Positions 48,022 to 58,106 of a stretch of 64,000 nucleotides of DNA are shown piece by piece. Each line of letters opens with the position of its first letter. Position 1 is the first letter of the stretch. The notes under the pieces were generated by a model. That model did no database searches. It was not told the DNA's origin and saw only the letters and a program-made list of their open reading frames with translations. The stretch covers positions 62,001 through 126,000 of the forward strand of contig OZ025678.1 of the NCBI GenBank assembly GCA_964019335.1. Direction: 5' to 3'. This DNA is from Diplonema japonicum (taxonomy: Eukaryota; Euglenozoa; Diplonemea; Diplonemida; Diplonemidae). The position numbers and the translations under genes are program-made.

Positions 48022-48900
48022 ATGGGTTGTAGTGAAAGCAAACCGCCGCCTAGGAACGAAAGGGCGCGCAGGCCTAGCAAGCAGCTGATCGACAAGAAAA
48101 AACGGGAACAAAATCCGCCAGCGATTATAAAGGAGAAAAAGTGCACGGAAAGAAAAACGAGCGGGAAGCTCCTAACGAGGGACGAGAAGGCCGAACCGCA
48201 CTACATGCTGGACGACATGATGCGGAGCGGGGACCACCTCACCCAAAGCAAACAAAGGCAAGGCCATGCCGGCGCGCTCATGCTTGCAAAGGCAGTCCAT
48301 ACCTATAACGTACTCTTCTACGGCCTTTCCGAAAGTGGTAAAACCCACCTCCTGTACACTTTGATCAATGGATCCGCAGCGGAGCCGGTGGAAACAGACA
48401 CCCCGCGAGATGAAATTCTATACATAACCAAAGGCAAGGGACAAAACATGCGCGCAAACTTCAGCGTAACAGATGTCGGCGGTGCCGCTTCCCTTATCGA
48501 CCGTGTTGCCGGCGTTTTGAAAAAAAAGAATATCCAAGGGGTCGTATATGTAGTTGACCTGGCTAGCGGTGCCGACCGCATTGCAGAGTCAAGGGAGCGT
48601 TTAAATACGTTGCTTTCAAATTCAGAGCTCGATGGAAAGCCGGTGTTGATTATTGGTAGTAAAACTGATTTACCGAACGCTATTTCTTTGAAGGAACTTG
48701 AGGAAGTGTTTGAGTTCCCCGTTCTTGAGCAGAACAGGGCTGTGACAGCCACCACCTCTAACATCCAGACAGATGAAGGGCTCTGCTCTGCCGCGGAAGG
48801 GCTCACCACCCTCGCTGTGCAGATTTCTTCCATTCCCGAGATTTGCCCGACGCTTTCGTCGCCAAGAAAGCGATCCTTCAGAACCGCGAGGATGGGGTGA
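48022..48900 (+). CDS. ARF/ARL-like small GTPase with lipidated N-terminal extension
   Basis: A 292-residue protein with an ARL-type G domain at about 95-275. P-loop GLSESGKT is at 101-108, the DxGG motif reads DVGG at 151-154 (the usual Trp before it is Thr), and NKxD is replaced by SKTD at 213-216. It starts MGCSESK: Gly2 and Cys3 fit N-myristoylation plus palmitoylation, so it is probably membrane-anchored. A basic 90-residue extension precedes the G domain, unlike ordinary ARLs. The start at 48022 is chosen over the in-frame ATG at 47923 because it creates the lipidation signal and avoids a poly-lysine leader. GTP binding is likely; hydrolysis is uncertain. Confidence 0.8.
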   Translation: MGCSESKPPPRNERARRPSKQLIDKKKREQNPPAIIKEKKCTERKTSGKLLTRDEKAEPHYMLDDMMRSGDHLTQSKQRQGHAGALMLAKAVHTYNVLFYGLSESGKTHLLYTLINGSAAEPVETDTPRDEILYITKGKGQNMRANFSVTDVGGAASLIDRVAGVLKKKNIQGVVYVVDLASGADRIAESRERLNTLLSNSELDGKPVLIIGSKTDLPNAISLKELEEVFEFPVLEQNRAVTATTSNIQTDEGLCSAAEGLTTLAVQISSIPEICPTLSSPRKRSFRTARMG

Positions 48901-49787
48901 GGGTGAGGGTGAGGGGTTTTATTCTATACCATTACCGCTGTCATGTGGTTGCACAATCAAAGCTTCTTTTTTTTTTGGGGGGGGGGCACACAGTTCGGTA
49001 TACTTGAGACAAGTTTATGAGAGGTGTGTGTGGCCATTGAACCCTGACATGAGATTTTTTTAATGTCGGTAACCAGGCACGGCGATTTGGTTTACGGCGC
49101 GGTTTGTTTAAAAATTTAAAAAAAAAAAAAAAAAAAAAATCTAAGATGCATTTTTAGCAAACGTTTGTCATTCTTCTTCTTTGTTTTTTTTTTCTTTCCA
49201 GGTTGAGCGCAAAAAAGAAAAAAAAAAAAGAAAAAAAAAAAACGCACACTTTCAAAGAATAGTTCTTTCTTTTTTTTTTCTCGGGAGGGTTCTCCCAGCG
49301 GAGGGGACTTTTTAAACGAAAAGAAAAAAAAATGTTGGGATAAAAATGGTCCCTATCCCTATCCCCCCCCCCCCTCCATTTTCCAAAATCAAAGGTGGGT
49401 CATAGTTTTAGCTCCAAGCAACAAGCAAGCAAGAGAAGAGGTCAAAAAAAGGGGGGGATAGCTACAAAAGGTGCTGCCGGCGCCCACTGAAATGGCATGA
49501 ACAAGAGAGGGAAAGTACGTAATTTAAATTAGCAGTCAGATTAGAGGCCCGCAGTGGAAAATTCTCCAATTTTATTTTCCCTTGCAGCTACCCCCCCCCC
49601 CCCCCCCCCTTTACAGACGTAGTTTTCCTTCTTATTTCTTTATTTATTTTTCCGGCTTTCTTTTTTTTTTCTCTTCCCTCTTCTCTTCCCCAGCCCCGCG
49701 ATTCTTTCTTATTCACCATTTGGTCAGTTTATGTTCAATTTTCTTTGGCAACATTTGGCAGCATGGTGTACTTTTGCCTGCTGTATT

Positions 49788-49826
<39 letters not shown>

Positions 49827-51045
49827 CTTTGGAGGGAGGATGCAAGGAAAAAAAAAAATTGATAGGAGAAAAAAAAATGAACAATGAGGAATTGTCTCTC
49901 TCTTTTTTTTTTTTTTTTTTTTTCCTTATTTATTAAGGATACCAATAGTGTGCCACTTTACAAGTTTTTTTATTTGTTCCTGATTCAAGGCCATTGTTCT
50001 TTGTTCTTTAAATCTTCGTGTAAGCAACTTCCTTATACCCACAACGCTCAAGCCGAGGAATTTTGCATGTCAGTTTTTCTTCTTTTTTTTTCTTTTCCTT
50101 TTAATTTTACCGGATTTGTACTTATTATGGAACAGAAATAGTTCCAAACCAAAAGAAAAAAAAAGGAAAAAAAAAAATCAAAGAGAGAAAAAAAAAAGTC
50201 CATTTCAAACATTTTTCGTGTTTGCAAATATTTTTCGTTCCATATCGAGTTCAAGAGCGGTAACCATCTTCTATTTTAAATAATCTTTTTTCTCAAAAAA
50301 AAGGGGGGGGGACATTATTTCCTGAGCCTTGTCACCCCCACTCCTCGGCTCGGAGTGTGTCGTTCCCTGAATTTTTCTTTTTTTTTCTCCCCAATCTATT
50401 TTTTTCCTTACTTTTTATACCCGATACGGCTGACCATACTCACCTACCCCCGACTTAAGAGTGCTCCTGTGGGTAACTCTCAGGTCAAAACACTCCTTTT
50501 TTTACCCCTTCTTTTCTTTTCAATCTCTCCTCAGCTATGCAGCGCTTTACAAAACACCCCCCCCCCCCCCCCCCCAACAGCCACCGGCACCGCTTCCGGG
50601 GAAGGTGAGGAGAAAAGATTTTTTATTTTTATTTTTACCCCATGCTTTTTTTCCTCCCCCCTTTTTTTTATTATTCTCTTGTCATCCACCTGGGTTATTT
50701 CTTTTTTTTAAAAAAAAAAAAGGTCAAAAGCATTTGTGATTTTTAGGAGACTCACTCTTGAATGTGTCACTGAAGAACAGTATAGAAAGAAAGAAAGAAA
50801 AAAAAAAGTGGCGGGGGGGAAAAAAAACGGTATTTTCTTTAAAGCTCAGGAGGGGGGAGGGGTGGGGGGTATTGTCCATATACCATTTCCCCCCTCTTTA
50901 TCCCCCCACTCCTTTCCCTTCCCCCCTTTTTTTTTTGAAAGTTTTCCGTTTTTTTCTTCTTTTTTTTTTTCCTCACGAACTATTGAGTATTTCAATTTTT
51001 CTTTCACCCCAAAAGTTTACACACACAAAAAAAAAAAAAAAAAAA
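48901..51045. other. Long spacer, homopolymers, nothing recognised
   Basis: About 2.1 kb. It begins with a GGTGAG triplicate (48894-48914) overlapping the end of the GTPase gene. It contains C-runs (49363, 49592, 50555) and T-runs up to 40 nt (49787). Mixed segments at 49390-49560 and 49940-50130 have no credible frame. Short frames elsewhere translate homopolymers. Confidence 0.5.
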
Positions 51046-51834
51046 ATGCTGTGCACTGCCCATCACGATGCAGCAACTGTGTACCATGGTCTCGAGTTGC
51101 TTCAGAACATAAAGCTAGACGGTTGTTTTGTTCCTTGGGAACCGCTGGATGGTTTAAACCTTCAGCTACGCTATGTAAACATTGCGCAAGAAGAGCAAAA
51201 AGAGGAAATTGAAGATGACGAAGAGGCCGAGATGCGCTCAATTACAAGAACCATCGAAAGCGCGGAGAGGACAAGAATTATGACGACAGCACACAGCGAC
51301 ATGGAAGCCATAGAAAGAGAGTGGCTGGGAGTTTTATTTGAAGTGGAGATTAAAAGAATCTGGTTTGCGGAGCTCGAAGAGAGCGAAGAAACGAACAGGA
51401 AACCGATCAACGTGTATAGGGAAGATGTCTATTCATGGCTTGCCTCTCGAAAGCAATTTTTGCTGAATATTTCCGCGTTGCAGGAGGAAGAGTATCTGGA
51501 AAGAATCAGGGCTGTCCGGGGCTCGCTCAAAACAAACCTCGCTTTGAAAATCTCTTTCGACAGTGTGTTCACCTCGCTTCCACCTACCTCTCATTCTCGG
51601 TCTGTGGAACTGAGAGCCAGTATTTTGAACTCCTTGCAAGCCCCTGCACCACCGGAGGAAAAAAAAATCAGCCCCGTCCCCGCCCCGCGGTCGTTCCACG
51701 TAAAACACAACAATAACAACAATCTGCTAGAAATAGAGGAACCCACATCGCGAAACCTCATCAAAAAAGACGAAAGAGCGGGAAGACGAAACATCCTCCA
51801 AGAAAAGATTAGTTGGGAAGAACGATTTTATTGA
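51046..51834 (+). CDS. Acidic coiled-coil-rich protein, unknown
   Basis: A 262-residue protein. After a cysteine/histidine-containing start (MLCTAHHDAATVYHGLELLQ), residues about 50-150 are Glu/Arg-rich and helical (EEQKEEIEDDEEAEM, then IEREWLGVLFEVEIKRIWF). The C-terminal third has Pro-rich and Asn-repeat sequence. No domain is recognised. The ATG lies directly after an A-run, as for several neighbours; the longer upstream frame is rejected because it reads through homopolymers. Confidence 0.6.
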   Translation: MLCTAHHDAATVYHGLELLQNIKLDGCFVPWEPLDGLNLQLRYVNIAQEEQKEEIEDDEEAEMRSITRTIESAERTRIMTTAHSDMEAIEREWLGVLFEVEIKRIWFAELEESEETNRKPINVYREDVYSWLASRKQFLLNISALQEEEYLERIRAVRGSLKTNLALKISFDSVFTSLPPTSHSRSVELRASILNSLQAPAPPEEKKISPVPAPRSFHVKHNNNNNLLEIEEPTSRNLIKKDERAGRRNILQEKISWEERFY

Positions 51835-51930
51835 AAAAAAAAAAAAAGGGAATGGCGGAAGGAAAAAAAAAAAAGATTTATTATAGAGGGGGGAAAATTT
51901 TATTTAAAAAAAAAATAAAAAAATATTTAC

Positions 51931-52809
51931 ATGGAGTGTCATTGGAACTGCTCAGCGTGCACTTTTCAGAACCTCCCGGAGAAATTGGTGTGTGATATGT
52001 GTAGAACAGAGAGGGGTTGGAAAGAACCCGAACGCCCTGTTGAAGGTGAGAAAATATTTGAAAACGAGAAAACCTGGAGTGTGGAGAAGCACCCCTACGC
52101 CATCCGAGAGGTGAAGATTATTGACCAGTACGAAAACGATGTTTTGAAGGGGTTTGTCAAGAAACATGTTACGTGTTCAGCAATTTGCGGATATTGCTGT
52201 ACGGGGGTTGCGAGCTTCATAGCAGCCTACAATGGCAGCCCAGAGACGTTGGTGGAAAAGGCTTTATTATCGGGTGAAGAAGGGCTGTGTAAGCACATTG
52301 AGGGATCAATGATGTTTATTCAAACCGATAGGCAACGTTACATCGATCGAAACCGTGATGCGTTTTCTAGCCCGAAGGAAATTGAGGAGTATCTTAAAGC
52401 GTGGGTTGCGAACTATGAGATCTCAAGGTTTGTGGAAAAATGTGTCGAGAAAAGCTCGAGAATCGTGTTTCTGAGGACAAACCAAAATCACGAACTGGAG
52501 GAGGCAACGCACGAGGAAAAAGAGTTGATCGTCGCTGAAGAGAGTCCTTTTGGTGCGCAGCCTTTCATGTTAGAGTTCTTCTCCCCAAGGTCGTTGGTGA
52601 CCTGTTCCCGCGAGGTGTTTCGCAAGGAGTGCCGCCGCCGTGGCCATCCCCCCACCGATATCATATGGATCCTCGATCTCAAAGGTCATTACAACACAGC
52701 TATCTCTTATGAGACTAATGTTATTATCCTCGACACTTACGCTGCCAACCACTGCGGCAACCCTGCTGCCAAGACCTGCTTTGATCTTGTGTTTGGGGAC
52801 AGCGAGTGA
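51931..52809 (+). CDS. NZF zinc-finger protein with possible OTU-like cysteine protease fold
   Basis: A 292-residue protein. Residues 5-24 are a Npl4-type (RanBP2-like) zinc finger, W5-x-C7-x2-C10-TF-x-N ... C21-x2-C24. The Thr-Phe pair after the second cysteine is the one that contacts ubiquitin in NZF fingers such as TRABID's. A cysteine-rich segment follows at 82-90 (TCSAICGYCC), and near the C-terminus lie GHYNTAI (His253) and LDTYA (Asp268). H-Y-N before a hydrophobic strand resembles the catalytic His motif of OTU-family deubiquitinases such as OTULIN. The overall domain is not recognised, so deubiquitinase activity is a hypothesis. No signal or membrane segment is present. Confidence 0.7.
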   Translation: MECHWNCSACTFQNLPEKLVCDMCRTERGWKEPERPVEGEKIFENEKTWSVEKHPYAIREVKIIDQYENDVLKGFVKKHVTCSAICGYCCTGVASFIAAYNGSPETLVEKALLSGEEGLCKHIEGSMMFIQTDRQRYIDRNRDAFSSPKEIEEYLKAWVANYEISRFVEKCVEKSSRIVFLRTNQNHELEEATHEEKELIVAEESPFGAQPFMLEFFSPRSLVTCSREVFRKECRRRGHPPTDIIWILDLKGHYNTAISYETNVIILDTYAANHCGNPAAKTCFDLVFGDSE

Positions 52810-52926
52810 ATTCTCTAACCCTCAATTTTTCTTTCTTTTTTTTTTTTTTTTCCCCCAAAATTCCGAGGGGTGGGGAAAAAAAAAAAAAAAAAAGTTACAC
52901 GAAAAAAAAAAAGAGGAAAAAAAAAA

Positions 52927-53745
52927 ATGGTAAACCCACAGCTCATTAAAGAAGCGTTTAGCTTTCTGAGGTTCGCCGTGTTCGGCGCTGTGGCGGTTCA
53001 AATCTTGGAATTAGTGTGGGAGGTACCGGAAGATTGGGACCCGCATTTCACGTTCGCCGTTTCCAGCATCGTGGTGTACAACGTGGTGTGGGTGACAGCG
53101 GTAACAACACTCCAGGTTCTGGAATGCGGCGGGGAGTTCCCGAGGAAACCGACCCAGGTCCCAACCGAGGAGCTGACAAGGGGCTCGTTCAAAGCCTGTC
53201 TGATCGGGCATTTCAGCACAACACCCCTGCTTCTACTCTTCGTGATCCCTAGCATCGTCGATGGCGGTCTGGGCAGCATTTTCCCATCAAACACAACCCT
53301 CGAATTTCCAAACTTCTTAACCGCTTTCACGCAGCTGTTTACATGCCATTTCAGTACAGAACTGTCCTTTTATGCAGCGCACACTTTTCTACACACGCAA
53401 TCGATGTACGCAAGGTATCACAAGAGACATCACGAGTACACCGGGACCGTGGTGCTGGGTGCGGAGCATAGTTCCTTTTTGGAAACGGTTGCCAACTCAT
53501 TGTGTACCTTTGCTGGTCCGGTTATACTTGGGGAGGTGCATCTTGCTTGTTGGCTTGTCTTCTTCACCGCTGATATGTGGGGAGTTTACGAACGGCACAG
53601 TGGGCGGGACCTCTCAAACACCTTCCTCTCAAAACTCGGTTTTTTCTATCCTGAGAACGCTCTTCACCATGACAGGCACCACACAATCAACACCGGTAAC
53701 TACGGGCACCAGTTTTTCGACATCTTGTTTGGCACTTTGATTTGA
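52927..53745 (+). CDS. Fatty acid hydroxylase / sterol desaturase family protein
   Basis: A 272-residue integral membrane di-iron oxygenase. The three histidine clusters that hold the iron are intact: HTFLH (153-157), HKRHH (165-169) and HHDRHH (247-252), with NYGHQFFDILFGT after the last. Several hydrophobic segments (about 12-28, 42-62, 95-112, 195-215) flank them. Members act in the ER on sterols (C-4 or C-5), fatty acids or sphingolipids; the substrate cannot be told. The family start is MVNPQLIKE at 52927; the earlier in-frame ATG adds only lysines. Confidence 0.88.
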   Translation: MVNPQLIKEAFSFLRFAVFGAVAVQILELVWEVPEDWDPHFTFAVSSIVVYNVVWVTAVTTLQVLECGGEFPRKPTQVPTEELTRGSFKACLIGHFSTTPLLLLFVIPSIVDGGLGSIFPSNTTLEFPNFLTAFTQLFTCHFSTELSFYAAHTFLHTQSMYARYHKRHHEYTGTVVLGAEHSSFLETVANSLCTFAGPVILGEVHLACWLVFFTADMWGVYERHSGRDLSNTFLSKLGFFYPENALHHDRHHTINTGNYGHQFFDILFGTLI

Positions 53746-54118
53746 GAGGGGAAAAAAAGGAGGGGGGGGGGTGTTCGTTTGGACCACTATTTATTGAAAA
53801 TAGGATGATCTTAGTCCTCTCGATCCCTTGCTCCCATCGCTTCTCCCTCCCCCCCTTTTTTTTCTTTTGGAATCCTTTTTCTTTTTTTTTGCCAGGAAAA
53901 AAAAGCAACCTATTCTAGACATTTCCTCCCCTCGGAAGAAAAAAAAAAAGACTCGTTTTTTTTCTTCTTTTTTTTGTGTGTGATTTTTTTTTCCCCTCCT
54001 CCAAATCGAACGGGAGGGGAAGAGAGAAAAAAAAATACGGCTCTATTACTTAAAATGTTTTTTTTTTCCTCGCGCAAAAAAAAAAGGTGAGAACAAAAAA
54101 AAAAAAAAAAAAAAAACC
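53746..54118. other. Spacer, homopolymer-rich
   Basis: About 370 nt of A-, T-, C- and G-runs between the hydroxylase and the next gene. Nothing else is seen. Confidence 0.5.
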
Positions 54119-55279
54119 ATGAACGCAAAAATAAGCCTTGGAATTTTGCTGTTGGTGGTGGGAGCCGTCCTCAAGGACGCGTTGTGGAAGAAGGACGAAC
54201 GGGGCCCACCAGTCAAAAGCAGCAGCAGCAACAACAACAACAACAACAACATAGAGGATGTTGTTCAAAAACAAACCTACACATCGCAAAGCCGGTGCAC
54301 GTGGGTCTTTGCAGATTACAAGAGCAGCCCGTGGGAGGCAATGTGGAGAGAAAACATCGAACAATGGCAAGGCAACGACGGCCCGTACAACGACACCGAC
54401 TGGTGGAAGGCACCCGGCGCGGGGTGCGAGCAAATGCTGAAAGACAAGGAAAAAGTGGACAAATTCGAGGCGGAAAGGGTAAAAAACCTACAGGATCCAA
54501 ACTCCCCTTTTACACCGGACCTGTTCTCCACCTTTACCTATAAAAACTCGTGTAAGGAAACAGATGTTAAAACTGTTGCAATTGAACCCTTGGTCAGCTT
54601 TCTACGTCACCCACGTGCAGTTTGCTTCGACAACCTGAACAGCCCGTACAAGAGAATGAAACTTTGTCGGCGAAAAAAAAGCAACTGCCTCCTGCTCTCC
54701 AAAGATTATCTGGTGTTCCCCAGAGGGCAAGAAATGAAAACAGGGAAATCTATTTTTTTCGACATCGGTGCCTCCTTCTACGACACCGGCTTCGGCGGGG
54801 CAAGTCAAAAATGGTTTGTAGAACACTTCGCATTCCTCGGATGGAAGTTCGACCGCATCTTAGCTTGGGAGGCCATCGTGAATAAAGAACCGTCTTCCTA
54901 TTGGAACAGAGTGCCCAAAGAGGTGAAACCTATTATAACCTACTATAACATCCCCGTGCAGGCAGATCCAAAGTCACCTGACAACCCATGGTACTATGTC
55001 AAGCAGCTCTGCACGCCCGCTGACTACTGCATGGTAAAGCTTGACATCGACACACCTCTGGTAGAGGAGGCGCTGATCAAGCAGCTTTTGGAAGACACCT
55101 CTTTGCACCCTTTGCTCGACGATCTCGTGTGGGAACACCATGTGAGAAGAAATCCCCTCACGACCCCTGGTGGCTGGGACCTTGAGAACGCACAGGCCAC
55201 AACCTCCACCACTGCATCAAGTTACGGGATCTTTTACAAACTCCGGACGTTGGGCATCCGAGCACACTCCTGGGTTTAA
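54119..55279 (+). CDS. Signal-anchored, methyltransferase-like protein
   Basis: A 386-residue protein. Residues 4-18 are hydrophobic (ISLGILLLVVGAVL) and then charged, fitting a signal anchor, so the rest is probably lumenal or extracellular. A Ser/Asn homopolymer linker (about 34-44) is encoded by AGC/AAC repeats. Around residue 212, SIFFDIGASFYDTGFGG resembles motif I of SAM-dependent methyltransferases (FkbM-like proteins have a similar D-x-G-A), followed by ILAWEAI, which could be the acidic motif II. Several cysteines suggest disulfides. No family is named with confidence. Confidence 0.6.
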   Translation: MNAKISLGILLLVVGAVLKDALWKKDERGPPVKSSSSNNNNNNNIEDVVQKQTYTSQSRCTWVFADYKSSPWEAMWRENIEQWQGNDGPYNDTDWWKAPGAGCEQMLKDKEKVDKFEAERVKNLQDPNSPFTPDLFSTFTYKNSCKETDVKTVAIEPLVSFLRHPRAVCFDNLNSPYKRMKLCRRKKSNCLLLSKDYLVFPRGQEMKTGKSIFFDIGASFYDTGFGGASQKWFVEHFAFLGWKFDRILAWEAIVNKEPSSYWNRVPKEVKPIITYYNIPVQADPKSPDNPWYYVKQLCTPADYCMVKLDIDTPLVEEALIKQLLEDTSLHPLLDDLVWEHHVRRNPLTTPGGWDLENAQATTSTTASSYGIFYKLRTLGIRAHSWV

Positions 55280-55295
55280 AATAAAAATGCGGGTC

Positions 55296-55331
<36 letters not shown>

Positions 55332-55467
55332 CCCTCACCCTCCTTAAGTATTTTTTCCCTGTAATTTATACGTAAAAATTGAGGGGGTTGGAAAAAAAAA
55401 AAAAGAGAAGAAAAAAAAAACGTTGAAAAAAGAAAAGAAAAAATAAAGAAGGGGGAAAAAAAAAAGA

Positions 55468-56214
55468 ATGGAGAAGGGAGCGTCGTGTCTTGACCGATAC
55501 AAGCTGCGCATCAACCAGCTTCGGGAACATTGCAAAGTAGAAGACGAGACTGACGAGGAGCTGCACCTCAGCGTCCAGCTGATCCTTTTGAGAGAATGGA
55601 GGCGGGGGGAGAGAGAGAACGGGACGGCCACGGCAACTCCTTTACCAACAGCAGCGGGAACGCCTCTCAAGAGGAACAACACACCACCTCAAGAAGAAAT
55701 AACTAGTGAAGCCACAAACCACCTTCAAACAAATCATGATAAAGTACGGAAATTGAGTTTTAAAGCACTGGGGCTGTCCACTGCCAGGACACTGCGGTGT
55801 GGATCACGAAAAATAACAAACCAAGAGGACATGACCGAAGCAACGGATTACGTGTTAAAAAGGCAGATCAGAGGGAAATGGTTCGACAGGGTAACGCCCG
55901 AGAAGGACGTAGCTGGCCGTGACATGCCATGGATCCACCCCCACAACACCCCTGTGCTGTCTGCTGCGTACACCATTATCAGAAACACGTTCGCCACGCA
56001 CACCGCAAGGAACACACGGGCTCGTCTACGAGACAGGGAGACAGCAATCGCTACCCACCAAGCACGTGCTGAGGCCGCGCTTATCATCCAGTCTCTATAT
56101 AGAATCTTCAAGGCGAAGAAGACGGTGCAAACCCTTCGAAATGAGACGTTCACTGCGTTCGATTTAGAAATGCAAGAGCTCAACGATGTGGCCGGACTGT
56201 CGGACGATGACTGA
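55468..56214 (+). CDS. IQ-motif protein
   Basis: A 248-residue basic protein. The C-terminal helix (about 190-225) contains AALIIQSLYRIFKAKK, an IQ-like calmodulin-binding motif (IQ-x3-R-x3-K). A second, weaker amphipathic stretch precedes it (NTRARLRDRETAIATHQARA). The N-terminal half has a short Glu-rich helix and Pro/Thr-rich low-complexity sequence. It ends acidic (GLSDDD). A calmodulin or myosin-light-chain partner is plausible, as for many flagellar proteins. Confidence 0.65.
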   Translation: MEKGASCLDRYKLRINQLREHCKVEDETDEELHLSVQLILLREWRRGERENGTATATPLPTAAGTPLKRNNTPPQEEITSEATNHLQTNHDKVRKLSFKALGLSTARTLRCGSRKITNQEDMTEATDYVLKRQIRGKWFDRVTPEKDVAGRDMPWIHPHNTPVLSAAYTIIRNTFATHTARNTRARLRDRETAIATHQARAEAALIIQSLYRIFKAKKTVQTLRNETFTAFDLEMQELNDVAGLSDDD

Positions 56215-56352
56215 ATCAAGAGAGGGGGGGGAAAAAATCTCTTTCCAGGATTTCCCCTCCCCCCCCCCCCCCCCCCTCTTTCATTTTTCCCCCCCCTCTC
56301 TTTTCTTTTACAACTTCAATTTCAAAAAAGAGCGAAGAAGGGGGGGAAAAAA

Positions 56353-57855
56353 ATGGAAGCTATAGAAGTGGACGTGTCGCTCTTCCCCAAAGAAGCAAAC
56401 AACGGGAAGGTGAACTTCTACGCGGTCCATGTTGTGAACAAAATATCGTCAAAAGGGAAGCCGCAAAAAAGGGTGTTGCTTCTGTCTTCCGTGCTGTTGA
56501 TGCAGCTGGGCGGCAAGGACTTCAGATCCGTAAAAAGAGTCGTCAGCGTGGATGAGATCGTCACGATCTCAAGAGACGAACGGCAGAAACTGTGGAGGCT
56601 GGAAGTCGTTGGCGACAGGGACTGGTTGGTAGAAGAGCTCCAAGACACACGAAATAACCCATCAACAATGGAAGAATTCCTGAATAAGTTAAAGGCTGTG
56701 AGAAAGGTAAGAACCGACGACCCACTTGACGAAAAAACAGCCCTCCTGAACTACGAAAAATGCAGTTTGAAACGAACGAAAAACACCGCCACCGTCGTAT
56801 CTAAAATGGAACGGTACGAAAAAACAAAGGGCCTCCCGAAAGCACGTTTAGAAAGCAAGAAACAAGAAGCCCAACAACTAACCATGGCGCAACCGTACAC
56901 AATCTCGCTGTCCAATCCCGACGAATCTTGGGGGCTTAAAATACATAAAACCTCTTCAGGCCATGCTAAAATTACAGAATGCTCCGGTGCAGCCGCACAC
57001 CACAACCTCCCAACTGGAATTATCTATAAAATCGACAACATCGACACCTCTTACGAAGAGGTCCTGAAAACCCTTAAAGAAACGAAGGAATCCACCACAC
57101 CGCTCAAACAACTCACAGTTTCAATCTTCGCAGAACAAAGTGCACTTAACGAGCTGAAACTGCAACAGGGCATCCGCGAATCTACCGAAAGAATTCAAAA
57201 ACAAGCTCAAGAAATCGATGAACTCCGCATGCTCCTCAAAGAAGCGGACGATGCCATCACATCAGCAAAGGTCGAAGAAAATTCATCCACCCAAACATCG
57301 ATAACGTCAGGTGAAGAAATATTGCTGCAAGACGCACTACACCTGATAGAAGACTCGGAAGAGGATGACGAAAGAGAAATGTCCGTGAATCATGTCGTTG
57401 CTCCGCCAGCTCCTGTTGTCCAGATGATGCCTCAGAGTGTCGCAGAAAAGCTTATGTATGCAATGCATTCGCCCAAAAGTGTTCGCGAGGCTGGGGGCGT
57501 CCACGCCGCATTAGAACGAGTCAGGACGAACCCGATGGACCCCGAAACTTTTAAGCTCCTACAGCTTGAGCGCCAGCTCTCAAAAGAGAAAAAATCTAAT
57601 CAAAAGCTTGTTGCTGAGAATGATGTTCTTCGGGCGGCGGTGCCCGCCGATGTCGATCCTCGTGCTTCAACAATCGGGAAAAAGGACTTTTCGTCAACCT
57701 TGCGCTCGTGGTACTCTGGTACCCTTGGTGTTCCTGTCCCTTTGGGCTCTACCACAAGGATGTTAAATAGTACTTATCCAGCCCCGTTGAAACCCACGCA
57801 GAAAAAGAGGCTGAATACCGGGTTGGGGACCGATACCGTCCGTTTGGTAGTGTAA
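56353..57855 (+). CDS. PH-like plus PDZ-like coiled-coil protein
   Basis: A 500-residue protein. Residues about 15-115 resemble a PH/TH1-like fold: KRVLLLSSVLLMQL, then FRSVKRVVSVDEIVTISRD and LWRLEVVGDRDWLVEEL. Residues about 180-265 look PDZ-like: YTISLSNPDESWGLKI, then AKITECSGAAAHHN and GIIYKIDNID. A short coiled coil (about 268-300) and acidic, Pro- and Ser-rich sequence follow. The C-terminal 80 residues are basic. Such PH-plus-PDZ layouts suggest a membrane-associated scaffold. The domain calls are from pattern only. Confidence 0.65.
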   Translation: MEAIEVDVSLFPKEANNGKVNFYAVHVVNKISSKGKPQKRVLLLSSVLLMQLGGKDFRSVKRVVSVDEIVTISRDERQKLWRLEVVGDRDWLVEELQDTRNNPSTMEEFLNKLKAVRKVRTDDPLDEKTALLNYEKCSLKRTKNTATVVSKMERYEKTKGLPKARLESKKQEAQQLTMAQPYTISLSNPDESWGLKIHKTSSGHAKITECSGAAAHHNLPTGIIYKIDNIDTSYEEVLKTLKETKESTTPLKQLTVSIFAEQSALNELKLQQGIRESTERIQKQAQEIDELRMLLKEADDAITSAKVEENSSTQTSITSGEEILLQDALHLIEDSEEDDEREMSVNHVVAPPAPVVQMMPQSVAEKLMYAMHSPKSVREAGGVHAALERVRTNPMDPETFKLLQLERQLSKEKKSNQKLVAENDVLRAAVPADVDPRASTIGKKDFSSTLRSWYSGTLGVPVPLGSTTRMLNSTYPAPLKPTQKKRLNTGLGTDTVRLVV

Positions 57856-58065
57856 AGAAAAAAAAGGGGGAAGAAAAAATAGTTTAGTGGGGGGGGGGGG
57901 GAAAGAAAGAAAATGAAAAGAAGTAACCACATTTTATTTTGTGGTTTTCCTCTCACCGTTGCTTTGGAAAATGAGAATAAAAAAAAAAAAAAAATGGGAG
58001 GGGAAAAAATCGCTCTCCCATCACCCCCGGTCCTAACCGTAAAAATAATTTTTAAAATCAGTTCT

Positions 58066-58106
<41 letters not shown>

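Noticed and set aside
49787-49936. Phe/Lys-rich ORFs across long T- and A-runs here and elsewhere
   Set aside because: They translate homopolymers only.
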